Below, in pieces: positions 32,180-40,907 of a DNA stretch of 64,000 nucleotides. Position 1 is the first letter of the stretch, and every line of letters starts with the position of its first letter. Source of the stretch: CAYQJL01 sp964573295 (GTDB lineage: Bacteria; Eisenbacteria; RBG-16-71-46; CAIMUX01; WJJG01); assembly GCA_964573295.1 (NCBI GenBank), contig CAZNJE010000010.1, positions 1 to 64,000 of the forward strand, in the 5' to 3' direction. The notes beneath the pieces are model-generated. The model was not told where the DNA came from and did no database searches. It worked only from the letters and a program-made list of their open reading frames with translations. The position numbers and the translations under genes are program-made.

Positions 32180-32938
32180 ATGGCGAATGACGATCCGGGT
32201 CAGGACCTCGAACACGGCCATCAACCTCATGCGATTCGCACGCGCATCGATGGCGACGGTGGACACGGCCATCTGTCCGATGCCGTTCTGGGGGCGATGG
32301 ATGGATCGATCACGACCTTCACGATCGTCGCCGGCGCCGTGGGAGGCGGCCTGACCGGGACGGTCATCGTGATTCTCGGACTCGCCAAGGTCGTCGCCGA
32401 TGCCTTCAGCATGGCCGCCAGCAACTACCTGGGCGCGCGGAGCCGCGAGCAGGAGATCGAACAGGCCCGGGCGATGGAACGTCGCCACATCGAGCACGCC
32501 CCGGAGGGAGAGCGCGAGGAGATCCGCTACATCTTCCGACAGAAAGGATTCACCGGGAAGATCCTGGACGAGGTGGTCGAGGTGCTGAGCCGCCACCCCG
32601 AGGCATGGGTGGAGACCATGATCAAGGAGGAGCTTCACCTTCCGACCAAGACCTCCCACCCCATCAAGGCGGCGGCGGCCACGTTCCTGGCCTTCCTGGC
32701 CATTGGCGTGGTTCCGCTCGCGCCGTTTCTCTTATCTCCCGAGCCCATCGGGCGCGCATTCCTCATCAGCATGGCCATCACGGGGTTTGCCTTCGTCTTG
32801 ATCGGACTGGTCCGCGGGGTCGTCGTGGGCCAATCGGTGTGGCGGTCGGGACTCGAGACGCTTCTGACCGGAGGTGCGGCGGCGGCAGTGGCTTACGGCA
32901 TCGGTTCTTGGCTGCGGCAATCCTATGGGATCGGATAG
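32180..32938 (+). CDS. VIT1/CCC1-family metal transporter
   Basis: A 252-residue membrane protein of the vacuolar iron transporter family. The first TM carries LGAMDGSITTFTIVAGAVGGG, the family's characteristic acidic/glycine helix; AFSMAASNYLGARS and the EIEQARAMER helix form the usual cytosolic metal-binding segment, with Glu/His residues in REEIRYIFRQKG. About five TM helices are expected. The family moves Fe2+ or Mn2+, usually by proton exchange. A GGGAGGAAC site precedes the ATG. It lies upstream of the heme operon on the same strand, but 293 bases with a strong promoter separate them. Any iron-heme link is an inference from this proximity. Confidence 0.87.
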   Translation: MANDDPGQDLEHGHQPHAIRTRIDGDGGHGHLSDAVLGAMDGSITTFTIVAGAVGGGLTGTVIVILGLAKVVADAFSMAASNYLGARSREQEIEQARAMERRHIEHAPEGEREEIRYIFRQKGFTGKILDEVVEVLSRHPEAWVETMIKEELHLPTKTSHPIKAAAATFLAFLAIGVVPLAPFLLSPEPIGRAFLISMAITGFAFVLIGLVRGVVVGQSVWRSGLETLLTGGAAAAVAYGIGSWLRQSYGIG

Positions 32939-33008
32939 AGTGCGGAACTTCCCTCTCTCGGCAGGGTGACGTCACAAGATTGCGATTTGAGCACGCAATC
33001 CGGTCGGC

Positions 33009-33086
33009 CGATCGGACGCATCGTTCGGACGCGGCGACCGGACGCGGCGACCGGACGCAGCGATCGGACGCGGCGATCCGGTCCGG
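33009..33086. repeat. 13-bp tandem repeat, about six copies
   Basis: CGACCGGACGCGG and close variants (CGATCGGACGCGG, CGTTCGGACGCGG) start at 33009, 33022, 33035, 33048, 33061 and 33074. It ends 28 bp before the -35 element of the heme operon promoter. Confidence 0.9.
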
Positions 33087-33113
33087 CGTCCCGATAGGGC
33101 GATCCGGCGACCG

Positions 33114-33143
33114 TTGACACGGATCACGGAAGCTGGGTATCGT
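33114..33143 (+). promoter_or_regulatory. promoter of the heme operon
   Basis: A perfect -35 hexamer TTGACA (33114-33119) and TATCGT (33138-33143) are separated by 18 bp. Transcription would start near 33150, about 80 bases before the first gene. Confidence 0.55.
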
Positions 33144-33231
33144 TTGTGATTCCTATTCGGGGAAGGTATCCGGGTAGTCCCCTTCGGTCGGTCGCCCCCG
33201 ACCCGGTCCGGGATGGCACCAAACCAGAACT

Positions 33232-34065
33232 GTGCGAATTGTGGACAGCCTGCTCTCGATCCTCAATCACCTGCTGCCCGCCCTGCTGGCGATGGCATGG
33301 GTGAACTACAGCATCTACTTCGTGCGCCGCGACCCGTTCGCGCAGCGCACCGCCACGCCCTTTCTGGTCGGCACCGTGGCGCTGCAGATCGTCTACGTCA
33401 TCCTGCTCGGCATCCACTATCGGCACCATCTGATGGCCAATATCTACGAGGTCTTGACGGTCATCGCGCTGGCGCTCTCGATCGTCTATCTGATCGTCGA
33501 GACGGTCCACCGCAACAAGTCGATGGGCGTCTTCGTTCTGCCGATCATCTTCGGTTTCCAGCTCGCCGGCTCGGTATGGATTCAGCCCGAACACTCGCTC
33601 GATCCCATCTTGCGGGATCCGATGTTCGGCTTTCACACCGGCACGATCGCGCTGGCCTACGCGGCCTTCCTGCTCTCGGCGGTCTACGGCGTGATGTACC
33701 GGGTCTTCTATGGCGCCTTGCAAGCCAAGCGCTTCGGCCTGTTCTTCGAGCGCCTTCCCTCGCTCGACGATCTGTCCAAGATGACGATGGGCGCCACGAG
33801 CACCGGCTTCGTCTTCCTGTCGCTCTCGCTCATCTTCGGCATGGTCTGGGCGGGGCGGGCCGCGCCAGGGTTCTGGTCGGATCCGAAGTTCATCACCACG
33901 ATGATCGTCTGGGCAGGCTACGGCGTGGCCGTCGCCAGTCACCACTTCGCCAAGTGGACCGGGCGCCGCATCGTCAATCTCAATCTCGCCGCCTTCGCAC
34001 TGCTCTTCGTTTCGTTCCTGGCCCTGCGTCTCTTCTTCGACACCTTTCACCGGTTTGGAGGATGA
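33232..34065 (+). CDS. CcsA/HemX-like membrane protein of the heme operon
   Basis: A 277-residue protein with about eight TM helices of the cytochrome c assembly (CcsA/CcmC) type. The family's WD-like periplasmic region is represented by FHTGTIALAYAAFLLS and a final YGVAVASHHF..W. In many bacteria a member of this family, called HemX, precedes hemA and affects GluTR level or heme handling; others export heme for cytochrome c assembly. Here it is the first gene of a full heme operon and its stop lies three bases before hemA, so a HemX-type role is favoured. The start is a GTG at 33232 with a weak ribosome site; GTG at 33241 is an alternative. Confidence 0.8.
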   Translation: MRIVDSLLSILNHLLPALLAMAWVNYSIYFVRRDPFAQRTATPFLVGTVALQIVYVILLGIHYRHHLMANIYEVLTVIALALSIVYLIVETVHRNKSMGVFVLPIIFGFQLAGSVWIQPEHSLDPILRDPMFGFHTGTIALAYAAFLLSAVYGVMYRVFYGALQAKRFGLFFERLPSLDDLSKMTMGATSTGFVFLSLSLIFGMVWAGRAAPGFWSDPKFITTMIVWAGYGVAVASHHFAKWTGRRIVNLNLAAFALLFVSFLALRLFFDTFHRFGG

Positions 34066-34068
34066 TCC

Positions 34069-35472
34069 ATGAGCACGCACGTATCCTCCAATCCGTTGAA
34101 GCCGACCGACCGTTGGGACGCCCATCCCCGCCGCGAAGGTGATGCCCCTTCGCTCCCGGGCAACGCCACCCTGCCCCTTCACGATCAGCGCCGGCTCGTG
34201 TTCGTCGGCGCCAGCCATCGCACGGCCCCGCTCGCCCTGCTCGAAGCCATCGCGCTCGCGCCCGGCGACATGCGCGTCCTCTTGCCCGAGCTGCGCACAC
34301 GGACCGGCGCGCAGGAGGTGATGGTCATCTCCACCTGCAACCGCACCGAGCTCTACGCCACCACGGACAATCCGGTCGTCGCCACCCGGGAACTGGAGAA
34401 CTGGCTCCTCGGCCGGGAGCGCGACGGCCACGGCCTCGCGCGCGATCACCTGGTTCTCCGACAGGACAGCGATGCGGTGAGTCATCTGCTGCGCCTCGCC
34501 TGCGGTGTAGACTCGATGATGCTCGGAGAGACCCAGATCGCCGGCCAGATCGAGTCGGCCCTCGCTCTCGCGCGTCAGGCCGGCACCGCCAAGGGCTATC
34601 TGACTCAGCTCGTCTCGGCCGCCTCGCGCACCTGCAAGCGCGCCCGCACCGAAACCGCGATCTCGACCGGCGTGGTCTCGGTGGCTTCGGCCGCCGCCTA
34701 TCTGGCCCAACGCATCTTCGGCGATCTGGAGAAGCGCACCGCCCTGATCGTGGGCGCGGGCGAGACCGGCCGGCTGGCCGCCGAACACTTGCGGGGCCGC
34801 GGCGTGCGCAAGCTCATCGTGGCCAACCGCACGCTCTCGCGCGCCGAAGCGCTTGCCAAGGAGCTGGGCGGGCAGGCAGCGATCCTGGAGGTACGCGATT
34901 CTCTGCTCAGAGAGTCGGATCTGGCCGTTTGCGCCACCCACTCGCCCGCTCATCTGTTCACCCGCGAGTCGGTGGCCGCCGCCATGAAGGGACGCGGGGG
35001 CCGCCCGCTGCTCTTGGTCGATGTCTCCATGCCGCGCAACATCGATCCCCAGGCCGGCGTGATCGAGAACGTGTTCCTGCACGACATGCAGGATCTGCGC
35101 AGCATCGTCGACCAGAACCTGAGCCGGCGGGCCAAGGAAGTCCCAGTGGTCGAGCTCATCGTGGCACACGAGACCGAGGGGTTCTTCCGACATCTGGCGG
35201 GCATACAAGCCGGACCCATGATCCGGGACCTTCGCGACCGCTTCGAAGCCGTGCGCCGGCATGAACTCGATCGTTTTGTGAAACGCTTTCGCGAGGAGGA
35301 TCGAGAGCTCGCCGATCGCCTGACGCGTGACCTGATTCAGAAGCTGCTCCACCACCCCACCGTCGAGATCCGGGACGCCGCCCGGCATCCGGAGGCCAAT
35401 GGCGAGAAGCTGCTGTGGGTCCGGCGCCTCTTCGGCCTGGATACGCGGGTGGGTGAGAGGAGCAAGAAATGA
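34069..35472 (+). CDS. hemA: glutamyl-tRNA reductase
   Basis: A 467-residue enzyme that reduces glutamyl-tRNA(Glu) to glutamate-1-semialdehyde, the first committed step of the C5 tetrapyrrole pathway. The catalytic Cys lies in VISTCNRTELYA. Other family marks are GASHRTAPLALLE, GVDSMMLGETQI, the NADPH site VGAGETGRLAAEHL, and SMPRNIDPQ. About 40 residues precede the usual N-terminus (LVFVGASHRTAP), longer than typical. It is translationally coupled to hemC by an ATGA overlap. As in other bacteria, HemA is the likely control point, possibly by heme-dependent turnover. Confidence 0.97.
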   Translation: MSTHVSSNPLKPTDRWDAHPRREGDAPSLPGNATLPLHDQRRLVFVGASHRTAPLALLEAIALAPGDMRVLLPELRTRTGAQEVMVISTCNRTELYATTDNPVVATRELENWLLGRERDGHGLARDHLVLRQDSDAVSHLLRLACGVDSMMLGETQIAGQIESALALARQAGTAKGYLTQLVSAASRTCKRARTETAISTGVVSVASAAAYLAQRIFGDLEKRTALIVGAGETGRLAAEHLRGRGVRKLIVANRTLSRAEALAKELGGQAAILEVRDSLLRESDLAVCATHSPAHLFTRESVAAAMKGRGGRPLLLVDVSMPRNIDPQAGVIENVFLHDMQDLRSIVDQNLSRRAKEVPVVELIVAHETEGFFRHLAGIQAGPMIRDLRDRFEAVRRHELDRFVKRFREEDRELADRLTRDLIQKLLHHPTVEIRDAARHPEANGEKLLWVRRLFGLDTRVGERSKK

Positions 35473-36446
35473 GCACACGAGGAGTCCGCATCGGCACACG
35501 CCGCAGCCAGCTCGCCACCTGGCAAGCCGAATGGGTGGCCGCGAAGCTCCGTCACGCGCACCCCGGGCTCGAGGTACAGATCGTGACGGTCCGGACACTG
35601 GGTGACCGGGACCGCCGCACCGCTCTGCATGGCATGGCACGACAGGGCGTCTTTACCAAGGAGATCGAGGAGGCGCTCTTCGACGGCCGGTGCGACGTGG
35701 CCGTCCACAGCATGAAAGACTTGCCGGTGAGGTTTCCCGAGGGGTTGCGCTTGGGCGCGGTGCTCGAGCGTGAAGATCCGCGGGACGCGCTCATTGCCCG
35801 CGGCGGCTGGACCTTGAACGAGCTGCCGCCCGGCGCGCGCCTCGGCACCTCCAGCCTGCGGCGGCGCTCACAGCTTCTGCGCGCGCGTCCCGACCTCGTT
35901 GTCGGTGATCTGCGCGGCAACGTGCCGGGCCGTATCCGGTCGGCGGGGGTGCCGGTCGAGCCCGGCGAGGACGCTCCGGCCGACTCGCCCTACGATGCCA
36001 CCATCCTGGCCGTCGCCGGGCTCGGCCGCCTGGGCTGGGCACGGGTCGTCAGCGAGATCCTGCCCACCGATGTCATGCTGCCGGCTCCGGCGCAGGGCGC
36101 GGTCGCGACCGAGCTGCGCGCCGGCGACGAAGAGCTGCTCGATCTGCTCATGCAACTGAATCACGCGCCGACCGCGCGCGCCGTCACGGCCGAGCGGGAG
36201 TTTCTCGAGGCGCTGGGTGGCTGGTGTCACGTGCCGGTCGGCGCTCTGGCCGAGATCGTCGATGCACGGGGCAGCATCCACCTGAGAGGCTTCGTCGGCG
36301 ACCCGGACGGAGGCGAGGTGGTCGAAGACCAGATCCGCGCCGCCGATCCGGGCGAGGCCGGCCGCGCGCTGGCCGCTCGTCTGGAAGAGCGCGGTGCCAG
36401 GGAGATCCTGACACGGGTACTCGCCGATGGCGGAGAGAAGCCATGA
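35469..36446 (+). CDS. hemC: porphobilinogen deaminase (hydroxymethylbilane synthase)
   Basis: A 325-residue enzyme that joins four porphobilinogens into hydroxymethylbilane. The dipyrromethane cofactor Cys is in LGGWCHVPVG (usually GGCQVP; the Trp and His are a variation). The active-site and substrate-binding motifs IGTRRSQLATWQA, SMKDLPV and RLGTSSLRRRSQL are intact, and APAQGAVATELR matches the family. It overlaps hemA by four bases and hemD by four bases, so all three are coupled. Usual length is about 310 residues. Confidence 0.96.
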   Translation: MSTRGVRIGTRRSQLATWQAEWVAAKLRHAHPGLEVQIVTVRTLGDRDRRTALHGMARQGVFTKEIEEALFDGRCDVAVHSMKDLPVRFPEGLRLGAVLEREDPRDALIARGGWTLNELPPGARLGTSSLRRRSQLLRARPDLVVGDLRGNVPGRIRSAGVPVEPGEDAPADSPYDATILAVAGLGRLGWARVVSEILPTDVMLPAPAQGAVATELRAGDEELLDLLMQLNHAPTARAVTAEREFLEALGGWCHVPVGALAEIVDARGSIHLRGFVGDPDGGEVVEDQIRAADPGEAGRALAARLEERGAREILTRVLADGGEKP

Positions 36447-37246
36447 GCAAGCTAGCGGGATCCTGCATCCTGATCACCCGGATGGCCGGCGATAACGGCC
36501 TGCTGCAAGAGCGGATCGATGCCGCCGGAGGAATGTCGCTCGTCATTCCGATGATTCGTGTCGCTCCGCCGGCGGACCCGTCGGCCTTGGAGCGGGCGCG
36601 TTCTTCCCTCGCGAGCTTCGACTGGATCGCCCTCACGAGTCGCCACGCCGCCCGCGCGCTGCTGGCGGGCGTGGTACGGGAAGGTGAGCGCCCTCGTATT
36701 GCGGCGGTGGGCGGCGCGACAGCCGCCGAGGCCGAGGCGTTGGGCTGGAGAGCCGACCTGGTCGCTGAGGGCAAAGGTGCCCTGGAATTGGCCGACCGGC
36801 TCGTGAACGAGGTGCCGGAAGAGCAGCTGCGCAACCTGCGGATTCTCCACCCCTGTTCGAGCCTGGCGCTTCCCATGCTGGCCGAGAGCCTGGCAAACAC
36901 CGGCGTGACGGTCGAGCGGGTCGAGGCCTACCAAACCCTGCCGCCCGGCGATGCCGAGCGCCAGGACCTGCTGGCGCACCTGGAGTGGATCAACGGTGCG
37001 GTCTTCGCGAGTCCGTCGGCGGTGAAGCATTTTCTGCAGGTTCTGGGTAGTACGAACTCGAATGCGGCGACAACATCGCCTCGCGGCGGCGGGCCACCGT
37101 CGGCCTGGGCCTGCGCCGCCATCGGGGCGACCACCCGGGCGGCCCTCGAGGAGGCCGGCTTCGCCTACACGACCGCCGCGGCGCGGCCGGACGCCGACGC
37201 GCTGTTCGTGGCTCTGACCGAAAGCTGGAAGAGGAGTCGACCATGA
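36443..37246 (+). CDS. hemD: uroporphyrinogen-III synthase
   Basis: A 267-residue protein that cyclises hydroxymethylbilane to uroporphyrinogen III. HemD sequences diverge strongly; support here comes from ILITRMAGDN at the N-terminus, DWIALTSRHAARAL, the linker region, FASPSAVKHFLQVLG and IGATTRAALEEAGF, plus its place between hemC and hemB. The ATG at 36443 overlaps hemC's stop (ATGA), which decides the start; the frame is open further upstream through hemC. A short low-complexity loop (NAATTSPRGGGPPSA) lies near residue 210. Confidence 0.92.
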   Translation: MSKLAGSCILITRMAGDNGLLQERIDAAGGMSLVIPMIRVAPPADPSALERARSSLASFDWIALTSRHAARALLAGVVREGERPRIAAVGGATAAEAEALGWRADLVAEGKGALELADRLVNEVPEEQLRNLRILHPCSSLALPMLAESLANTGVTVERVEAYQTLPPGDAERQDLLAHLEWINGAVFASPSAVKHFLQVLGSTNSNAATTSPRGGGPPSAWACAAIGATTRAALEEAGFAYTTAAARPDADALFVALTESWKRSRP

Positions 37247-38226
37247 GCTTTCCCGACACCCGTCCCCGACGGTTGCGCCGCACGCCGGCGCTGCGCGAGA
37301 TGGTCCGCGAAACCGACCTGGGACCGGAGCGCTTGATCTACCCGCTCTTCGTCACCCACGGCACGGGCGTGCGCCGGCCGATCCCGAGCATGCCGGGTTG
37401 CCATCAGCTCTCGGTGGACCTGCTGGTGGAAGAGGCAGCCGCCGCCGGCGAGCAGGGTGTGGGAGGAGTGATTCTCTTCGGGATCCCGAAGACGAAGGAC
37501 GCCGAGGGCAGTGAGGCCTACGATACCGAAGGCATCGTGCCCGAGGCCATCCGCGCCGTGAAGGAGGCGCGGCCCGGCCTTGCGGTGTGGGCCGATGTCT
37601 GCTTGTGCGAGTACACCGATCACGGTCACTGCGGCGTGATCAGCGACGGCGAGGTCGACAACGACGCCACCCTGCCGCTGCTGGCGCGCGCCGCGGTCGC
37701 CTACGCTCAAGCGGGGGCCGATGTCATCGCCCCTTCCGACATGATGGACGGCCGGGTGGCCGCGATCCGCCTCGCGCTGGACGACACCGGCTTCGCCATG
37801 CTGCCGATCGTCTCCTACGCGGCCAAGTATGCGTCGGCCTACTACGGGCCGTTCCGCGAGGCCGCCGGGTCGGCGCCGCAGTTCGGCGACCGCCGCGCCT
37901 ATCAGATGGATCCGCGCAACGCCGAGGAGGCGCTGCGCGAGGTGGCGCTCGACCTGGAAGAGGGCGCCGATGTCGTGATGGTCAAGCCCGCGCTGGCCTA
38001 TCTCGATATCATCCGGCGTGTGAAAGACGCCTTCAACGTCCCGGTGGCGGCCTACAACGTCTCGGGTGAATACGCCCTCATCAAGGCCGCCGCCGAGCAG
38101 GGCTGGGTGGACCACGATCGGGTGGTGGCCGAAACCTTGCTCTCGATCCGCCGCGCCGGGGCCGACATCATCCTGACCTACTTCGCCAAGGAGGCCGCTC
38201 GCATTCTCAAGGAGGTGCAGTTTTGA
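37243..38226 (+). CDS. hemB: delta-aminolevulinic acid dehydratase (porphobilinogen synthase)
   Basis: A 327-residue enzyme that condenses two 5-aminolevulinates to porphobilinogen. The three-Cys zinc site is present (DVCLCEYTDHGHCG), so this is the zinc-dependent form rather than the magnesium form. The Schiff-base lysines lie in SYAAKYASAYYGPFR and VMVKPALAYLD. Length is normal. It overlaps hemD by four bases and hemL by four bases. HemB precedes hemL even though it acts later in the pathway, so the gene order does not follow the reaction order. Confidence 0.97.
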   Translation: MSFPDTRPRRLRRTPALREMVRETDLGPERLIYPLFVTHGTGVRRPIPSMPGCHQLSVDLLVEEAAAAGEQGVGGVILFGIPKTKDAEGSEAYDTEGIVPEAIRAVKEARPGLAVWADVCLCEYTDHGHCGVISDGEVDNDATLPLLARAAVAYAQAGADVIAPSDMMDGRVAAIRLALDDTGFAMLPIVSYAAKYASAYYGPFREAAGSAPQFGDRRAYQMDPRNAEEALREVALDLEEGADVVMVKPALAYLDIIRRVKDAFNVPVAAYNVSGEYALIKAAAEQGWVDHDRVVAETLLSIRRAGADIILTYFAKEAARILKEVQF

Positions 38227-39542
38227 GCACGATGACCCGTTGGACGCCCGGAGCCAAGAGCCGCGATCTGTACCGGCAGGCCTGTGATCACCTGCCGGGT
38301 GGGGTGAACTCTCCGGTCCGCGCCTTCCGCGCCGTGGGGTCGGAACCGTTCTTCGTCGATCGCGCGCAAGGGGCCTATCTGTGGGACGCGGACGGAAATC
38401 GCTATATCGACCACGTCATGTCCTGGGGCCCTTTGATCCTGGGCCACGCCGATCCCGACGTGACCCGCGCGGTCACCGAAGCCGCCACGCGGGGCACCTC
38501 CTTCGGCGCTCCTCACGCGGGCGAAGTCGAGCTGGCCGGAGAAGTGCGGCGGCTGATGCCCTCGATCGAGCGGATGCGACTCGTGAGCTCGGGCACCGAG
38601 GCCACGATGAGCGCCGTGCGCCTGGCGCGGGGCGTGACGGGACGGGCCAAGGTGATCAAGTTCGAGGGCAACTACCATGGCCATGCCGACTCGTTCCTGA
38701 TCAAGGCCGGCTCTGGGTTGGCAACCTTCGGACAACCCGATTCACCCGGCGTGACCGCTGAGACCGCGGCGAATACGCTCTCGGTGCCCTACAACGATCT
38801 CGGTGCGGTGGCCGCTCTGATGCAAGAAGCCGGCAGCCAGATCGCCGCGATCATCGTGGAGCCAGCGGCCGGCAACATGGGCTGCGTCCCGCCGGCCGAC
38901 GGTTTCCTGGCCGGGCTGCGCATGCTCTGCGACAAGCACGGCGCCGTGCTCATCTTCGACGAGATCATAACCGGCTTCCGCGTCGCCCCGGGCGGTGCGC
39001 AGGAACGCTTCCAGGTCACTCCCGATCTCACCACGCTGGGGAAGATCATCGGGGGCGGGCTGCCGGTAGGACTCTACGGCGGCCGTAGCGACCTGATGAA
39101 GTCGGTCTCGCCCGAGGGGCCCGTCTACCAGGCCGGAACCCTCTCGGGGAATCCGCTCGCGGTTGCCGCCGGACTCGCCACGCTGCGCAAGCTGCGCTCC
39201 GCCTCGGACCTGTACGAGCAGCTCGAGCAAAAGGGCGCCCACCTGGAGGCGGGGTTGCGTGAGGCAGCCGGGGCCGCCGGTGTGCCGGTCACGATTCACC
39301 GATTGGGCAGCATGCTGGGTCTCTTCTTCACTCCGGGTCCGGTCACCACGTGGGCCGAGGTCGCCCGGTCGAACCGCGAGCGGTTCGTCGCCTTCTTCCA
39401 GACCCTGCTGGCCCACGGCGTCTGGATCGCGCCGTCGCCGTTCGAGGTGATGTTCGTATCGTCCGCGCACACCGAAGAAGATCTGGACCGAACCATCGAA
39501 GCCGCGCGGGCCGGGTTCGCCGCGGCGGCCGAGGTGGTGTAA
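38223..39542 (+). CDS. hemL: glutamate-1-semialdehyde 2,1-aminomutase
   Basis: A 439-residue PLP enzyme that converts glutamate-1-semialdehyde to 5-aminolevulinate. The PLP-binding Lys is in TTLGKIIGGGLPVG; other marks are LPGGVNSPVRAFRAVG, SSGTEATMSAVRLARG, KFEGNYHGHAD and FDEIITGFRV. The start is most likely a TTG at 38223 because AAGGAGGTG lies at the right distance; an ATG at 38232 is further off. This TTGA overlaps the hemB stop, the same coupling style as upstream. Length is normal. Confidence 0.96.
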   Translation: MSTMTRWTPGAKSRDLYRQACDHLPGGVNSPVRAFRAVGSEPFFVDRAQGAYLWDADGNRYIDHVMSWGPLILGHADPDVTRAVTEAATRGTSFGAPHAGEVELAGEVRRLMPSIERMRLVSSGTEATMSAVRLARGVTGRAKVIKFEGNYHGHADSFLIKAGSGLATFGQPDSPGVTAETAANTLSVPYNDLGAVAALMQEAGSQIAAIIVEPAAGNMGCVPPADGFLAGLRMLCDKHGAVLIFDEIITGFRVAPGGAQERFQVTPDLTTLGKIIGGGLPVGLYGGRSDLMKSVSPEGPVYQAGTLSGNPLAVAAGLATLRKLRSASDLYEQLEQKGAHLEAGLREAAGAAGVPVTIHRLGSMLGLFFTPGPVTTWAEVARSNRERFVAFFQTLLAHGVWIAPSPFEVMFVSSAHTEEDLDRTIEAARAGFAAAAEVV

Positions 39543-39625
39543 GAGGTGGTACGAGAGGTGGCAACGGCGGTGACGTATCAAGAGCCCCACCGAAGGGTGG
39601 AAAGGCGCGGAATCGGGAGCCAACG

Positions 39626-40783
39626 ATGAACGATTTGTTCTTGCGCGCCTGCTTCGGGCAGGAGGTCGAGCGCACGCCGGTGTGGATCATGCGCCAAGCG
39701 GGGCGCTACCTGCCCGAATACCGGGCCGTTCGCGAGAAGTACGATTTCTGGACCGTGTGCCGGACTCCCGAGCTCGCCACGCAGGTGACGCTACAGCCGA
39801 TCGACCGGTTGGGCGTCGACGCCGCCATCCTGTTTTCGGATATCCTCGTACCCCTACCCCCGATGGGGTGCCCGGTGGAATTCCGTCCCGCGCCGGCCAT
39901 CGCCACGCCGATTCGCAGCCGGGCTCAGGTGGAGGCTTTGAGGCAGCCCGACCCCGCCGAAGATTTGGATTACGTCCTCGCGGCCATCGCCATGCTCCAG
40001 CGCGAGCTGGCAGGACGGGTTCCGCTGATCGGTTTCGGCGGCGCACCGGCCACGCTGGCGGCCTACATGATCGAGGGCGGTGGCGGCAAGTTTCACCACT
40101 TCCGGGGATTCCTCCATGAGAATCCGAAGGTGGCCGAGCATCTCTTCCAGCATCTGGCCGACGCGCAGATCGCCTTCTTGAGCGCGCAGATCCGCGCCGG
40201 CGCCCACGCGGTGCAGATCTTCGACAGCTGGGGCGGCCTGCTGTCACGCGAGCAATATGCGCGTTTCGAGCTGCCGGCGATGCAGCGGCTGGTCGAGGGA
40301 CTGCGGCGTGAAGGGCGTAGCCGTCAGCGTCGCAGCGGTGAGGGCCGCGGAAGTGGGGGCCGCGGCGAAGAGAACGATGGCAGTGGGGGCCTCGCCGGGG
40401 AGGACCATGGCCGTGAAGGGCATGGGCACGAGGATGTACCGATCATCTACTACATCCGCGATGCCGCGCACCTGCTGGACCTCTTGGCCGCCACCGGCGC
40501 CGATGTGCTCTCGCTCGATGAGAAGATGCCGCTGGATCTGGCGGCCGAGCGGATCGGCCCCGGTCCGGCGTTACAGGGCAATCTGGACAACACGTTGCTG
40601 GCCGCTTCCCACGAAGCGATCGAGCGCGGTGTGCGCCGGGTGCTGGCCGAAGCGCCGGCCGGCCGCGGTCACGTGTTCAACCTGGGCCACGGAATCCTCC
40701 CCCACATTCCGCCCGAAAATGCTGAGTTCATGGTGGCCGCGGTGCACCGGCTCAGCCAGCGGGTGGCCGATCGGGCACAATGA
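39626..40783 (+). CDS. hemE: uroporphyrinogen decarboxylase with low-complexity insertion
   Basis: A 385-residue enzyme that removes four carboxyl groups from uroporphyrinogen III to give coproporphyrinogen III. Family motifs are VWIMRQAGRYLPEY, AILFSDILVPLPPMG, GFGGAPATLAAYMIEGG, QIFDSWGGLLS and LGHGILPHIPPENAEFMV. Residues about 229-269 are a Gly/Arg/Glu-rich low-complexity insert between LVEGLR and VPIIYYIRD, absent in usual HemE of 340-355 residues. It lies in a surface region between conserved strands, so activity could be kept. A GGGAG site precedes the ATG at 39626; the frame is open upstream but unsupported. Separated from hemL by 83 bases. Confidence 0.95.
   Translation: MNDLFLRACFGQEVERTPVWIMRQAGRYLPEYRAVREKYDFWTVCRTPELATQVTLQPIDRLGVDAAILFSDILVPLPPMGCPVEFRPAPAIATPIRSRAQVEALRQPDPAEDLDYVLAAIAMLQRELAGRVPLIGFGGAPATLAAYMIEGGGGKFHHFRGFLHENPKVAEHLFQHLADAQIAFLSAQIRAGAHAVQIFDSWGGLLSREQYARFELPAMQRLVEGLRREGRSRQRRSGEGRGSGGRGEENDGSGGLAGEDHGREGHGHEDVPIIYYIRDAAHLLDLLAATGADVLSLDEKMPLDLAAERIGPGPALQGNLDNTLLAASHEAIERGVRRVLAEAPAGRGHVFNLGHGILPHIPPENAEFMVAAVHRLSQRVADRAQ
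40310..40432 (+). other. low-complexity insertion within hemE
   Basis: About 41 codons rich in Gly, Arg, Glu and Ser, with repeated GGC/GGG and GAR-type codons and near-repeats such as GTGGGGGCC. Conserved HemE sequence resumes at once on both sides in the same frame. Confidence 0.75.
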
Positions 40784-40907
40784 CGCGGGCACCTGCCGGA
40801 CGCGGCCTTCGCGGCGAGGCGTCCCCTTGCCGCGATGCGGCCACGGCTAGGACGGGCCGATAGAAACCGGGGCGGCCGGGTACGCTCGCCCCTCGAGGAT
40901 GACAAGC

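Larger units (their letters stand above)
32939..33231. other. upstream region of the heme operon
   Basis: This gap holds a 13-bp repeat array (33009-33086) and then a promoter at 33114-33143. The 5' leader to the first gene would be about 80 bases. Confidence 0.6.

Noticed and set aside
33124..35640. 838-codon open frame on the minus strand
   Set aside because: It lies antisense to hemA and the CcsA/HemX-like gene, whose motifs are intact. Long antisense frames are common in GC-rich DNA; its translation is low-complexity with no domain.
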